In this document: piece after piece, positions 51,759-59,362 of the stretch
How the letters are laid out: each line of letters starts with the position of its first letter
Position numbering within the stretch: the first letter of the stretch is position 1
Source: an uncultured Kiritimatiellota bacterium
GTDB lineage: Bacteria > Verrucomicrobiota > Kiritimatiellia > RFP12 > UBA1067
Direction of reading: 5' to 3'
DNA length: 64,000 nt
Assembly (NCBI GenBank): GCA_934621385.1
Contig: CAKTUI010000003.1
Coordinates: 1-64,000 of the forward strand
Made by a program: the position numbers and the translations under genes
The notes under the pieces: generated by a model
Databases searched by the model: none
What the model was told of the DNA's origin: nothing
Seen by the model: only the letters and a program-made list of their open reading frames with translations

Positions 51759-52837
51759 CAACGCACCTTCACCAAAATGAGGAGGAGAAACGGCATGACG
51801 ACCAGTTGAAGAAGCGTAAAGCGCATCAGCACCTGGGCATTCGACCAGCCGAGATTCTTCTTGCAATGATCATGCAACGGAAAGCGAATGCGCCGAATCG
51901 CCGCGTCTTCACCAATGTCAAAACCCACTTTCTTCGCAAGTCGCAAGAGGACGAGCTTACCGAGTCCGCCCCCGCCATTGACGAGGACGACGGGCGAGAA
52001 GGCGAGAATCAGAAATGGGTTGCCCGTCACCAGAACGGCTGTCCCGACCAAAATCCCCAGGAAACGACTGCCCGCATCACCCATCAAGATCTTCGACGGC
52101 TCTGCATTGAACCACAGGTATCCACCGACACCACCGGCAACCGTCATCACGAGAATCGCCCAACGGGCCGCCTCGGGATCGCACGGCAACAGGAAATAAT
52201 GAGCCACGGGACGATAGCCGACAATCACATAGAGCATCACCGCCAGCAGTACCAACGTAATCAGGGTCAATGTGCCCGCAAGACCATCCACGCCGTCCGA
52301 GCAATTCGTCGCATTCATCGTAAACCACAGCATGAACCCGGCACACGGAACATAAAGCCAGAGCGGAACAACCCACACCCCCTTCACAAACGGCAACCAG
52401 ACGAGCGTCGAATGTCCACGCGCAATGCAATAGGCAATGCCAAGCGCGACAACGGCATCCAGCAACCCCTTTTTCAGTTCCCCCCAGGGAACAGCAGCCC
52501 GATCGTCAAGGTAGCCGAAGAGCATCGCCGCATAGAGCAAGACAACAGCCAGCAGATCCCAGAAAGCCAGTGGCGTGAAGAGAACGATGACCGGCAACGC
52601 GATGAGCGACAGGAGAACGCCCGCGCCAGTCGGCTTTCCGGCGGACTTCATGCCGCCTAAGTCCTTGCACAGGGCCTTGCCGCGATCCCGTGGCAACCGA
52701 TTCCAGAGGCGCGGCAAGAACATGAATGTCAACAGCGCGGCCGTCAAGGCACCGCCCGCCAGCAAAAGCGCATGAGACTGGAGAAGTCGGAATGGCCCCC
52801 AATAGGGCGTCAAATAAAGCGAAAGATAGTAAAGCAT
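51758..52837 (-). CDS. mraY: Phospho-N-acetylmuramoyl-pentapeptide transferase
   Basis: A 359-residue integral membrane enzyme that makes lipid I in peptidoglycan synthesis. Family motifs: KDLGGMKSAGKPTGAG (about 59-75), FGYLDDR with catalytic Asp pair, NATNCSDGVDGLAG (about 175-188) and GDAGSRFLG (about 254-262). The usual HHH motif is replaced by HDH in RFPLHDHCKKNLGW. About ten membrane segments. The start at 52837 is coupled to the truA stop (TGATG). It is outside a dcw cluster, next to tRNA-modification and sugar-nucleotide genes. Confidence 0.95.
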   Translation of the reverse strand: MLYYLSLYLTPYWGPFRLLQSHALLLAGGALTAALLTFMFLPRLWNRLPRDRGKALCKDLGGMKSAGKPTGAGVLLSLIALPVIVLFTPLAFWDLLAVVLLYAAMLFGYLDDRAAVPWGELKKGLLDAVVALGIAYCIARGHSTLVWLPFVKGVWVVPLWLYVPCAGFMLWFTMNATNCSDGVDGLAGTLTLITLVLLAVMLYVIVGYRPVAHYFLLPCDPEAARWAILVMTVAGGVGGYLWFNAEPSKILMGDAGSRFLGILVGTAVLVTGNPFLILAFSPVVLVNGGGGLGKLVLLRLAKKVGFDIGEDAAIRRIRFPLHDHCKKNLGWSNAQVLMRFTLLQLVVMPFLLLILVKVR

Positions 52838-53589
52838 CAGTAGAAAACCTTCCAAAGAAAAAGTCCACGGCCAGGAGCCGTCTCAACACGCGCCGTACGC
52901 GGCGCTTTCGCCTCCAGCAATTCCTTGACGGCAATGGGCTTTTCATTCCCCTTGCCAACGGACAACAGAAAGCCAACCATTGACCGAACCTGCTTGTAGA
53001 GAAAACCATCCCCACGGACAATGAACGTGTAGCGAGGCCCAACCCGCTTAATGACAAACGAGAAGATCGTGCGCTCCGTCGTCGCAAGCGGACGATTCGG
53101 ATTCGCGGCAAAAGAGACGAAATCATGCTTGCCGACGAAATAGGACGCCGCCTCCTGCATAGCCGCCAAATCAAGCGTGCGATGGGTGAACGCCCAGTAG
53201 GGGGCCAGATGAGGCGGCAGAATGTCCGCCTGATAGAGTTGGTAGCGATACTCCTTGCCCTTCGCCGACAACTGGGCATTAAAATCGTCCTTGACGCGTT
53301 TAGCCCGCAGGATGCGAATCGCCATTGGCAACTGAGCATTCAACGCCCGAACGAGATTGGCCGGAGGTATTGCATGCGTCAGGCAGAAATCCGCCACGTA
53401 GCCCTTCGCGTGCACCCCCGCATCCGTCCGGGACGAGCCGCGCACACGCACGGGCGCACCTTCGATGCGACCAACCGCCTCCTCGACGACTTGCTGAATG
53501 CCGACGGCATTTTCCTGGTATTGCCACCCGGAATAGGCCGTCCCATCGTAGGCGATAACAACGCAATACTTATATTTCGTCTCGTTCAC
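52837..53589 (-). CDS. truA: tRNA pseudouridine(38-40) synthase
   Basis: A 250-residue enzyme, the usual TruA length when started at GTG 53589, which overlaps the manC stop (GTGA). The longer open frame is spurious. The catalytic Asp lies in GSSRTDAGVHAKG (about 53). YRYQLY and GDGFLYKQVRSMVGFLL also match. It forms pseudouridine at positions 38-40 of the tRNA anticodon arm. Confidence 0.96.
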   Translation of the reverse strand: MNETKYKYCVVIAYDGTAYSGWQYQENAVGIQQVVEEAVGRIEGAPVRVRGSSRTDAGVHAKGYVADFCLTHAIPPANLVRALNAQLPMAIRILRAKRVKDDFNAQLSAKGKEYRYQLYQADILPPHLAPYWAFTHRTLDLAAMQEAASYFVGKHDFVSFAANPNRPLATTERTIFSFVIKRVGPRYTFIVRGDGFLYKQVRSMVGFLLSVGKGNEKPIAVKELLEAKAPRTARVETAPGRGLFLWKVFY

Positions 53590-54566
53590 GCGAACAGTTT
53601 CTTGAGTTCGCCGGCGCGGGACCGGCTCACAACGAGGACGGCATCCTTTGTCGAAACGACCACCAGGTCTTTCACCCCCAGCAGGGCAATCTTCGGTCCC
53701 TTGGCGATGCAAATGTTGTCCGCCGATTCAACGGTCTTCACGTCTCCGCTCACCACATTCCCCTCGGCATCATGTGGATAGTAACGCTCAAACGCCCCAT
53801 AGCCGCCAACATCATCCCATCCAAAGTCGCCGGGGACAACGGCCACCGTCTCATACTTCTCCATCACGGCATAGTCGAACGAAATGCGGGGTAGCTCCTC
53901 GTACAAACGCCGCAATTTTGCCGTGGTATAGCGCGTTTCGGCAAGGCTCGACAGGGCCGGCGCATGCGCGGCAAATGCAGCCCGAAAAGTCGATGCCCGG
54001 GCAATGAACATCCCCGCATTCCACAGAAAGCCCTTCTCCAAGTAGCACTTCGCCTTCTCGGCATCAGGCTTCTCGACAAACTTGCCCGTTGCCGGGTCGA
54101 CATAGCCAAAACCCGTGGCAGGATAGGTTGGGCGGATGCCAATCGTCACAATCGCACGACTTTTTCGAGCGATGCCAATCGCCTTCCGAACCGCCGCCCG
54201 AAATTGCGCCGGCCGCGCAACCAGCTGGTCACTTGAAAAGACCCCGATGACGGGGTCGCCTTCACCAGCGGAAACGCCAACGCCCAGCGCAACGGCGGCC
54301 CCCGTGTCGCGGCGCATCGGCTCGCCCACAACATTCTCCGAGGGGATTTCAGGCAGTTCACGCTTCGTCGCCCGAGTGAGGGCGCGCCCCGTGATGACAT
54401 GGACATTCTCGGGGGCGCACAAATCACCAAGACGATCAAAACTCAAGCGAATAAGGCTCTTTTCACCAAAAACGCTCAAGAATTGCTTCGGCCTCGCCGC
54501 CGTTGAGAGAGGCCAGAAGCGCTCGCCGCTTCCTCCCGCCAATATCACCGCCTGAAAGTTCTTCAT
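53586..54566 (-). CDS. manC: Mannose-1-phosphate guanylyltransferase
   Basis: A 326-residue nucleotidyltransferase making GDP-mannose. N-terminal LAGGSGERFWPLSTAARPKQFL (about 8-29) is the nucleotide-binding signature; FVEKPDAEKAKCYLEKGFLWNAGMFI (about 165-190) and FGWDDVGGYGAFE (about 250) are family hallmarks. It is the short form without the fused isomerase domain. The ATG at 54566 lies 6 bases after TATAAT, so the message may be leaderless; the in-frame ATG at 54572 touches the -10 box and is unlikely. First gene of a six-gene operon. Confidence 0.95.
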   Translation of the reverse strand: MKNFQAVILAGGSGERFWPLSTAARPKQFLSVFGEKSLIRLSFDRLGDLCAPENVHVITGRALTRATKRELPEIPSENVVGEPMRRDTGAAVALGVGVSAGEGDPVIGVFSSDQLVARPAQFRAAVRKAIGIARKSRAIVTIGIRPTYPATGFGYVDPATGKFVEKPDAEKAKCYLEKGFLWNAGMFIARASTFRAAFAAHAPALSSLAETRYTTAKLRRLYEELPRISFDYAVMEKYETVAVVPGDFGWDDVGGYGAFERYYPHDAEGNVVSGDVKTVESADNICIAKGPKIALLGVKDLVVVSTKDAVLVVSRSRAGELKKLFA

Positions 54567-54578
54567 GCCCATATTATA
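54566..54578 (-). promoter_or_regulatory. manC -10 box 6 bases before the ATG
   Basis: Minus-strand GGTATAAT (TATAAT 54578-54573) precedes the ATG at 54566 by 6 bases. A 4/6 -35 match GTGACC sits 16 bases upstream. This geometry implies a leaderless transcript. Confidence 0.6.
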
Positions 54579-54830
54579 CCATAGATTGCGCGAAGGTCAC
54601 CGTTCCTTGTTAAAGTCGGAAATTGTAAAATCGAATGAGTCACCCAAGCGAAGTGAAAAGTGCCGCGCCTGCGGCCATCTACGATCGCATTGAGACGATG
54701 AGCGCATTCGCCCACGCCCTCATAAGCGAACGATTCATCCGCTGAACGCACGATTTCAACGCATAAAAGGCTTCTCGACGCATACCAACAGGTATGGCCC
54801 AGACGCGGCGAAGGCAACCGCCACGTTTCT

Positions 54831-54929
54831 CATGCCCAGCGGCGGCAGACTTACTGCCCAGTAAATCAAAACTTACTGCCCAGTAAGTCTAAAGTTACTG
54901 CCCAGTAAGTCTCCGTCCGATGGGCACGG
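54831..54929. repeat. Triple-palindrome intergenic repeat, copy 1
   Basis: Three exact copies of TTACTGCCCAGTAA (54851, 54873, 54895; period 22) are each a perfect dyad. They are linked by ATCAAAAC and GTCTAAAG and enclosed by imperfect 20-base inverted arms (54831-54850 and 54909-54928). It lies between divergent manC and the L,D-transpeptidase gene. Copy 2 is at 62.3 kb with the same linkers and different dyad cores. Nothing else is recognised in the rest of the 54.6-55.0 kb gap. Confidence 0.85.
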
Positions 54930-55023
54930 CAATTTCGCGCCGTCCGCATCTCTCGAACGGACCGTCGGCAGGTGCGCCCTCCGCCCTCCTCACTTCCCCT
55001 CTCAGTTCGCGGCACTTTTTTGG

Positions 55024-55038
55024 TATAATGTCCGCATG
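55024..55038 (+). promoter_or_regulatory. L,D-transpeptidase -10 box 6 bases before the ATG
   Basis: TATAAT at 55024-55029, preceded by TTGG, ends 6 bases before the ATG at 55036. There is no room for a Shine-Dalgarno sequence, so leaderless translation is likely. Confidence 0.65.
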
Positions 55039-55959
55039 GTTTTTGCCGCGCTTATGCTCTGCGCCTCACTGGCGTTCTCCGAATCGAAGACGCTCGCCGT
55101 CCAGATTCGGCTGGACAGGCTTGGCTACTCCTGCAACACGATTGATGGGCAGTGGGGGCGCAAGTCCCAATCCGCCCTCGAACGCTACTGCGCCGACCGC
55201 AAACTGCCGCTGCCGGCCACCCCCGAAGAGGCCTACGACCGTTTCTTCTCCGTTGGGAGCCGCCTTTTCCGGCAGGACGAGGTTTCGTCCGCCGATCTTG
55301 CCGCGCTCGTCTCCATTCCTACTGACCCCGCCGAAAAGTCCAGGCTCGTCCATCTCGGCTACGAATCCATCAAGGAGGCATTCGCCGAGCGCGGTCATGT
55401 CAGCCGGCGGACGATTGAGCGGCTGAACCCAGGTCTCAACTGGGAGAAAATCCGCCCGGGGACGCGCATCACCCTCCCGGACTTCAGGAAAATGGCGGAC
55501 GACCTTGCCGCCGGAACGCGCACCCTGCCAGGGGATGCCACGCGTCCAGAGGCGACGCTCGTCAAGATTTCCCTCTCCAAGTTCGAAATCGCCGCGTATG
55601 ACCGCAGCGGCACGCTGCTGGGGCTCTTCCCCTGCTCCATCGCAAAGGACAAGTCCAAAGCCCCCAAGGGAGAGCTCAAAATCGTCTCGCTCGTCCCCAA
55701 TCCTAACTACACCTATACGCCCGACCATACGCCGCCTGGCGCAAAACGGTCTCGCTATATGTTCATGGATGGCCCGAACAATCCCGTGGGGGTCGCCTGG
55801 CTCGGACTCTCCCTCCCGGGCTACGGCATCCACGGCACACCCATCCCCGAGCGCATCGGCCGCGCCGAATCGCACGGATGCTTCAGGCTGTCGAACTGGA
55901 ATGCCGCACGCCTCTACTCGCTTTGCCGCATCGGAACACGCGTCATCATCGAGCCGTAA
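55036..55959 (+). CDS. L,D-transpeptidase (YkuD) with peptidoglycan-binding and LysM-like parts
   Basis: A 307-residue exported enzyme. Signal MVFAALMLCASLAFS is followed by a PG_binding_1-like segment (VQIRLDRLGYSCNTIDGQWGRKSQSAL, about 22-50) and a LysM-like stretch (VSRRTIERLNPGLNWEKIRPGTRITLP, about 122-148). The YkuD domain covers about 170-307 with catalytic HGTPIP...SHGCFRLSNWNA (His about 268, Cys about 285). Such enzymes make 3-3 peptidoglycan cross-links or attach proteins to the wall. It is monocistronic, from a probable leaderless promoter, and converges on trpF. Confidence 0.94.
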   Translation: MVFAALMLCASLAFSESKTLAVQIRLDRLGYSCNTIDGQWGRKSQSALERYCADRKLPLPATPEEAYDRFFSVGSRLFRQDEVSSADLAALVSIPTDPAEKSRLVHLGYESIKEAFAERGHVSRRTIERLNPGLNWEKIRPGTRITLPDFRKMADDLAAGTRTLPGDATRPEATLVKISLSKFEIAAYDRSGTLLGLFPCSIAKDKSKAPKGELKIVSLVPNPNYTYTPDHTPPGAKRSRYMFMDGPNNPVGVAWLGLSLPGYGIHGTPIPERIGRAESHGCFRLSNWNAARLYSLCRIGTRVIIEP

Positions 55960-55992
55960 GCGCAAGAATTCAATAAGATTAGAAGAAACTCA

Positions 55993-56559
55993 TCAGGAAA
56001 TCGACCGCGCCCGCATCATAAAGTCAACGAGCTTCGGAATCGATTTCACGCCCGGGGCCGTTTCAAGCGACCCTGACGCGTCAATGATGTCGGCACCCGA
56101 CGAAAGTGCCGCGCCCAGATTCGCCGTGGAGATTCCTCCTGCCAGGACCGTCTTCCACGAACCAAAGCGCAGATCCGTCTCGCCATCCCCATGTGAACTA
56201 TCGAATAGGACGGCATCGCCCGGCGCACCACCAGCCAGCGTCCAGACCTCAAGCCCTGCACGATGAAGTTCACGCACATCGTCCTCGGTCGCACGACGAT
56301 GCAACTGGACGATGCCAAAGCCGACTTCCCGCGCAATTTCCCGGCAGTCCGCAGGCGCGGCATCCGTAAAGACCCCCACGACTTTCGCCCGTCCGCTGAG
56401 ACCCGCGACAATCTCGCGTGCGCATGAAACCGTCACCTGCCGCAGACTCCCCTTGGCGAAGATAAGCCCAAGATAATCCGCCCCGAGCCGCTCGGCCTCC
56501 GCCGCAAATGCCGCAGTGCGGATTCCGCAAATCTTAATCTGAGGACGATGCCCCTTCAT
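55993..56559 (-). CDS. trpF: Phosphoribosylanthranilate isomerase
   Basis: A 188-residue enzyme started at 56559 (MKGHRPQIKICGIRT). The KICGIR motif with catalytic Cys, LGLIFAKGSLRQV, VVGVFTD, VQLH and VLAGGIS phosphate-binding motifs identify it. It is slightly shorter than average (about 200). It isomerises N-(5-phosphoribosyl)anthranilate in tryptophan synthesis. The longer open frame upstream overlaps prmA and is rejected. It follows prmA by 5 bases. No other trp gene is nearby. Confidence 0.94.
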   Translation of the reverse strand: MKGHRPQIKICGIRTAAFAAEAERLGADYLGLIFAKGSLRQVTVSCAREIVAGLSGRAKVVGVFTDAAPADCREIAREVGFGIVQLHRRATEDDVRELHRAGLEVWTLAGGAPGDAVLFDSSHGDGETDLRFGSWKTVLAGGISTANLGAALSSGADIIDASGSLETAPGVKSIPKLVDFMMRARSIS

Positions 56560-56564
56560 CGGCC

Positions 56565-57401
56565 TTAGGGACGCTCCAGCAGCCCGGTCGTCCACTCGCC
56601 AAACGTCTTTCGCCCGACCTCCCTCAGCCCATGCGACTCGTAGGTCTTCAAGACTTCCGGGTAGAGTTCCGTCAGAATGCCCGAGATAATCAGCCGACGA
56701 CCAACGCAAGGGACAATCTCGGGGGCAAAGCGAATCAGAAGCGGGCCAAGGATATTGGCCGCAACGAGGTCGGACTTCGGGAGTTCGCGGCGAATCCGCG
56801 CCCCGAGACCATATTTGACATAATCGACCTTCACGCCGTTGAACGCGGCATTCTCGGCCGAGGCATCGACCGCCTCCTGATCCACATCAAAGCCGAAGAC
56901 AGGCGAGAAGCCCAGTTTAGCCGCCGCAATGGAGAGAATTCCGCTACCGCACCCCATGTCAAGGAAACTTCCCCCCTGGTCGGCGAGTTCGTCGATGAAC
57001 TCAAGGCACGCCCGCGTCGTCTCGTGCTTACCCGTCCCAAACGCCATACCGGGATCAAGTGTAATGACGACCCCCTCGGTTGGCATCGGTTCCCACGGCG
57101 GATGGACGACGACACGCCGCCCAATCCGTTCCGTCTTGAAATGGCGGCGATAGGAAAGCTTCCAGTCCTCATCCGGAATCTGCGCAACTTCAATCGGGGC
57201 CGACACGCCAACAATCGAAAGTGCCGCGCCAAGGCAGCGTTTCGCCTCTTCCGTCCGATCCGCCTCGGGGAAGTAGATCTGAACCTGCGTCAGCCTCTCC
57301 TCGATGTCGCGATAGGACGACAAAATGAAATCCCCTCCATCGAAGACCTCGAAGAGGGGATTCACATAACGCTCTTCTATCGAGCAGTAGACCTTGTTCA
57401 T
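56565..57401 (-). CDS. prmA: Ribosomal protein L11 methyltransferase
   Basis: A 278-residue class I methyltransferase when started at 57401 (57422 is an alternative). LDPGMAFGTGKHETTRACLEF (about 115-135) is the PrmA signature; SFLDMGCGSGILSIAAAKLG is SAM motif I; VAANILGPLL is motif IV. It trimethylates L11. First gene of a two-gene operon with trpF. Confidence 0.94.
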   Translation of the reverse strand: MNKVYCSIEERYVNPLFEVFDGGDFILSSYRDIEERLTQVQIYFPEADRTEEAKRCLGAALSIVGVSAPIEVAQIPDEDWKLSYRRHFKTERIGRRVVVHPPWEPMPTEGVVITLDPGMAFGTGKHETTRACLEFIDELADQGGSFLDMGCGSGILSIAAAKLGFSPVFGFDVDQEAVDASAENAAFNGVKVDYVKYGLGARIRRELPKSDLVAANILGPLLIRFAPEIVPCVGRRLIISGILTELYPEVLKTYESHGLREVGRKTFGEWTTGLLERP

Positions 57402-57443
57402 GCGCAGTCCGAAAGCGACCAAGCCGACAAAAGTCGACGAGGC

Positions 57444-57659
57444 TTACTTAGCCGCCGCACGAGCAACGAGCTTGCGGACGACGGTCGGACGCTGGACGAG
57501 CACACGCACCGCCTCATCGCCCATGAGACTGACGTCATCTTCCTTCATCCCGAACTTGACGAGACGACGGCGCTGCGCGGCATTCTTGCGCGACTTACCG
57601 GCCGGCGTCTTGCACGGACGGACATGAGATTCCTTACGAAGTGTACGACCTGTACCCAT
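57444..57659 (-). CDS. Small basic protein, possibly ribosome-associated
   Basis: A 71-residue very basic protein (PAGKSRKNAAQRRRLVKFGMKEDDV, C-terminus RKLVARAAAK). It has its own strong promoter and an AGAGGTAG ribosome-binding site. Size and charge resemble small ribosome- or nucleic-acid-associated proteins found in PVC bacteria, but I cannot place it in a named family. Confidence 0.65.
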   Translation of the reverse strand: MGTGRTLRKESHVRPCKTPAGKSRKNAAQRRRLVKFGMKEDDVSLMGDEAVRVLVQRPTVVRKLVARAAAK

Positions 57660-57701
57660 TTTCTACCTCTATCTTTCTTTCCTTGGGAAAAATGTGCGCA
57701 T

Positions 57702-57730
57702 ATTATACCTTATTTCAGTGAAGTTTGCAA
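57702..57730 (-). promoter_or_regulatory. Promoter TTGCAA-17-TATAAT of the small basic protein
   Basis: Minus-strand TTGCAA (57730-57725) and TATAAT (57707-57702) have an ideal 17-base spacer. The leader to the ATG at 57659 is about 35 bases. Confidence 0.75.
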
Positions 57731-57775
57731 GGCGACCCAGCCCACAGCCATTCGCCCACAATTACCCCCTTGCTT

Positions 57776-57797
57776 TTTAACCGAAAAAATGGTTAAA
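57776..57797 (+). promoter_or_regulatory. Likely Rrf2 operator
   Basis: TTTAACC (57776-57782) and GGTTAAA (57791-57797) are a perfect 7-bp dyad with an A-rich 8-base centre, 32 bases before the Rrf2 start. It overlaps a plausible TTGCTT-17-TTAAAT promoter, the layout expected of an autoregulated Rrf2 gene. Confidence 0.55.
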
Positions 57798-57828
57798 TTC
57801 ACATCTGAACTACGAATTGTCGAAAGAG

Positions 57829-58329
57829 ATGAATAAAGATACGGATACGGAAAAAGCTTCCTCCCGCGCCTCGTGCGCCCAGAGAGGGCTCAAGGTCTCC
57901 GCCAAGACCCGCTACGGTCTGCGCATCCTGCTGGATGTCGCCGCCCATAACCGGGACGCGAAGCCACGCTCAACGGCCGAAATCTCGCAATCCCAGCACA
58001 TTTCGGAGAAGTTCATCTCGCGCCTCGTCCTTCCTCTCAGGGAAGCCGGGCTCATTCGCTCCGTCCGCGGTTCGGGGGGCGGCTTCCGCCTCGCGCGCTC
58101 CCCCGAGGACATCACGCTTCTCAAGATTGTCGAGACCATGCAGGGTCCCCTCTCCATCCTCGACTGCCTCTCCCATTCCAAGAAGTGTTCTCGCGAAGCC
58201 GACTGCCTTGCGCGGCGAATCTGGTCCGATGTCAACACGGGCTTTATGAATGTGCTCGCCCGCATTACCCTCGCCAAGATTCTCGACCGTTCGTCCATCG
58301 CCACGGTGACGATGGACTTCTGCATCTGA
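57829..58329 (+). CDS. Rrf2-family transcriptional regulator with three cysteines
   Basis: A 166-residue protein. After a 20-residue charged lead, the winged HTH (VSAKTRYGLRILLDVAAH ... AEISQSQHISEKFISRLVLPLREAGLIRSVRGSGGGFRLAR) spans about 25-105. The C-terminal half carries Cys-x6-Cys-x5-Cys (DCLSHSKKCSREADC), the placement of the Fe-S ligands in IscR and NsrR. It probably senses iron-sulfur status, NO or redox. It is followed, after a gap, by two Hsp20 genes, but no iscS/iscU is nearby. Start at ATG 57829; TTG 57817 is possible. Confidence 0.9.
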   Translation: MNKDTDTEKASSRASCAQRGLKVSAKTRYGLRILLDVAAHNRDAKPRSTAEISQSQHISEKFISRLVLPLREAGLIRSVRGSGGGFRLARSPEDITLLKIVETMQGPLSILDCLSHSKKCSREADCLARRIWSDVNTGFMNVLARITLAKILDRSSIATVTMDFCI

Positions 58330-58483
58330 CACCACGCCCCGCGTGAGCACTTCTGGGGCGCATTTCGTCCCATTCCGCGACAGTTTGTCACAGGCGCATC
58401 CTTTCACTTCCCGGCTTTTGCCTTGGCACGGGCTATGCTCCCTCGTTTGGTGTTGAAACAAACGATTGAAAGGAGTTCAAGAC

Positions 58484-58897
58484 ATGAACACATTGGTAAA
58501 CATTGATCCGTGGGGGTTTCTGGATGACCTGTTCGATGCGAACAGCCGCGCATTCAGGAGCATGAGGGCACGCGCCGCTGGGCGGTTCCCGCCCGTGAAC
58601 GTGTTCTTGGACGATGATGCCGTTATCATCGACCTGGAACTGCCGGGCAAGACGGCGAAGGATGTCTCGCTCACACTTGAACCGCAGGCCGTCGTCGTGG
58701 CGGACAAGCCTGCCGAAACGACCGATCCAGCAACGGGCAAGGCCGTTGAGGCTCGCCCTGCGTGGAGCCGTCGCCTCGAACTGCCCTTCCGCGTCAACGC
58801 CGACAAGGCGAACGCCAAGTTCGAAAATGGCATTCTGCGCATCGAACTGCCCAAGGCCGAGGCCGACGGCGTTCGGCACATCGCCATCCAGGGCTAA
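58484..58897 (+). CDS. Hsp20 small heat-shock protein (first)
   Basis: A 137-residue alpha-crystallin-type chaperone. NIDPWGFLDDLFD N-terminus, core PVNVFLDDDAVIIDLELPGKTAKDVSLTLE and the closing GILRIELPKAEADG are visible. It holds unfolding proteins in the cytoplasm. AAAGGAG lies 8 bases before the ATG. The second hsp20 follows 44 bases downstream; such tandem pairs often form mixed oligomers. Confidence 0.93.
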   Translation: MNTLVNIDPWGFLDDLFDANSRAFRSMRARAAGRFPPVNVFLDDDAVIIDLELPGKTAKDVSLTLEPQAVVVADKPAETTDPATGKAVEARPAWSRRLELPFRVNADKANAKFENGILRIELPKAEADGVRHIAIQG

Positions 58898-58941
58898 CGA
58901 ATGGGTAATCAACGAAAGGCAAAGAGGAAAGGAAACTTGAA

Positions 58942-59277
58942 ATGAACGAGGAAAAATATGTGGTTCCAACGGCAATCCTGTCGGAGAAGCCTGATGAATA
59001 TGAACTGAAGGTCGAAGTTCCCGGCATCGGGAAGGACGAGGCCGAGTTGCATGTCGAGGGTAAGACCTTGACGCTGAAGACGCACACGAAGTACCAGAAC
59101 CCGGCCGGCTTTCGGCAGGTCGCGGCAGAATTCGAGCGTCCGAACTACGCCATGAGTGCCGATCTGCCCGAACTCGCCAACCCGGCGACGCTCGCGGCGA
59201 AACTGGAGAACGGTATTCTGACCGTCACCGTCAAGAAACGCGCCGAGACGCAGGCCAAAAAGATTGAGATTCACTAA
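58942..59277 (+). CDS. Hsp20 small heat-shock protein (second)
   Basis: A 111-residue minimal Hsp20: YELKVEVPGIGKDEAELHVEGKTLTLKT, FERPNYAMSADLPE and KLENGILTVTVKKRAE, with almost no N-terminal arm. AGGAAAG precedes the ATG. It is transcribed with the first Hsp20 and ends at a strong terminator. Confidence 0.92.
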   Translation: MNEEKYVVPTAILSEKPDEYELKVEVPGIGKDEAELHVEGKTLTLKTHTKYQNPAGFRQVAAEFERPNYAMSADLPELANPATLAAKLENGILTVTVKKRAETQAKKIEIH

Positions 59278-59299
59278 ATCTCAGTCGAAATGACAGCGA

Positions 59300-59340
59300 A
59301 GACCCCCGATGAGCCAAGGCTCGTCGGGGGTCTTTTTTTT
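59300..59340 (+). terminator. Intrinsic terminator of the hsp20 operon
   Basis: A 16-bp stem (59300-59315 with 59318-59333, one G-T pair) with a 2-base loop is followed by nine T. It lies between the convergent hsp20 and lysC genes. Confidence 0.95.
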
Positions 59341-59362
59341 TACGCCCAAGGGAGCGTGGAAC

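Noticed and set aside
54851..54908. CRISPR array (three repeats at 22-base period)
   Set aside because: Units are 14-base palindromes with 8-base conserved linkers, far too short for repeat-spacer units; the linkers are the same in a second locus and no cas genes are present.
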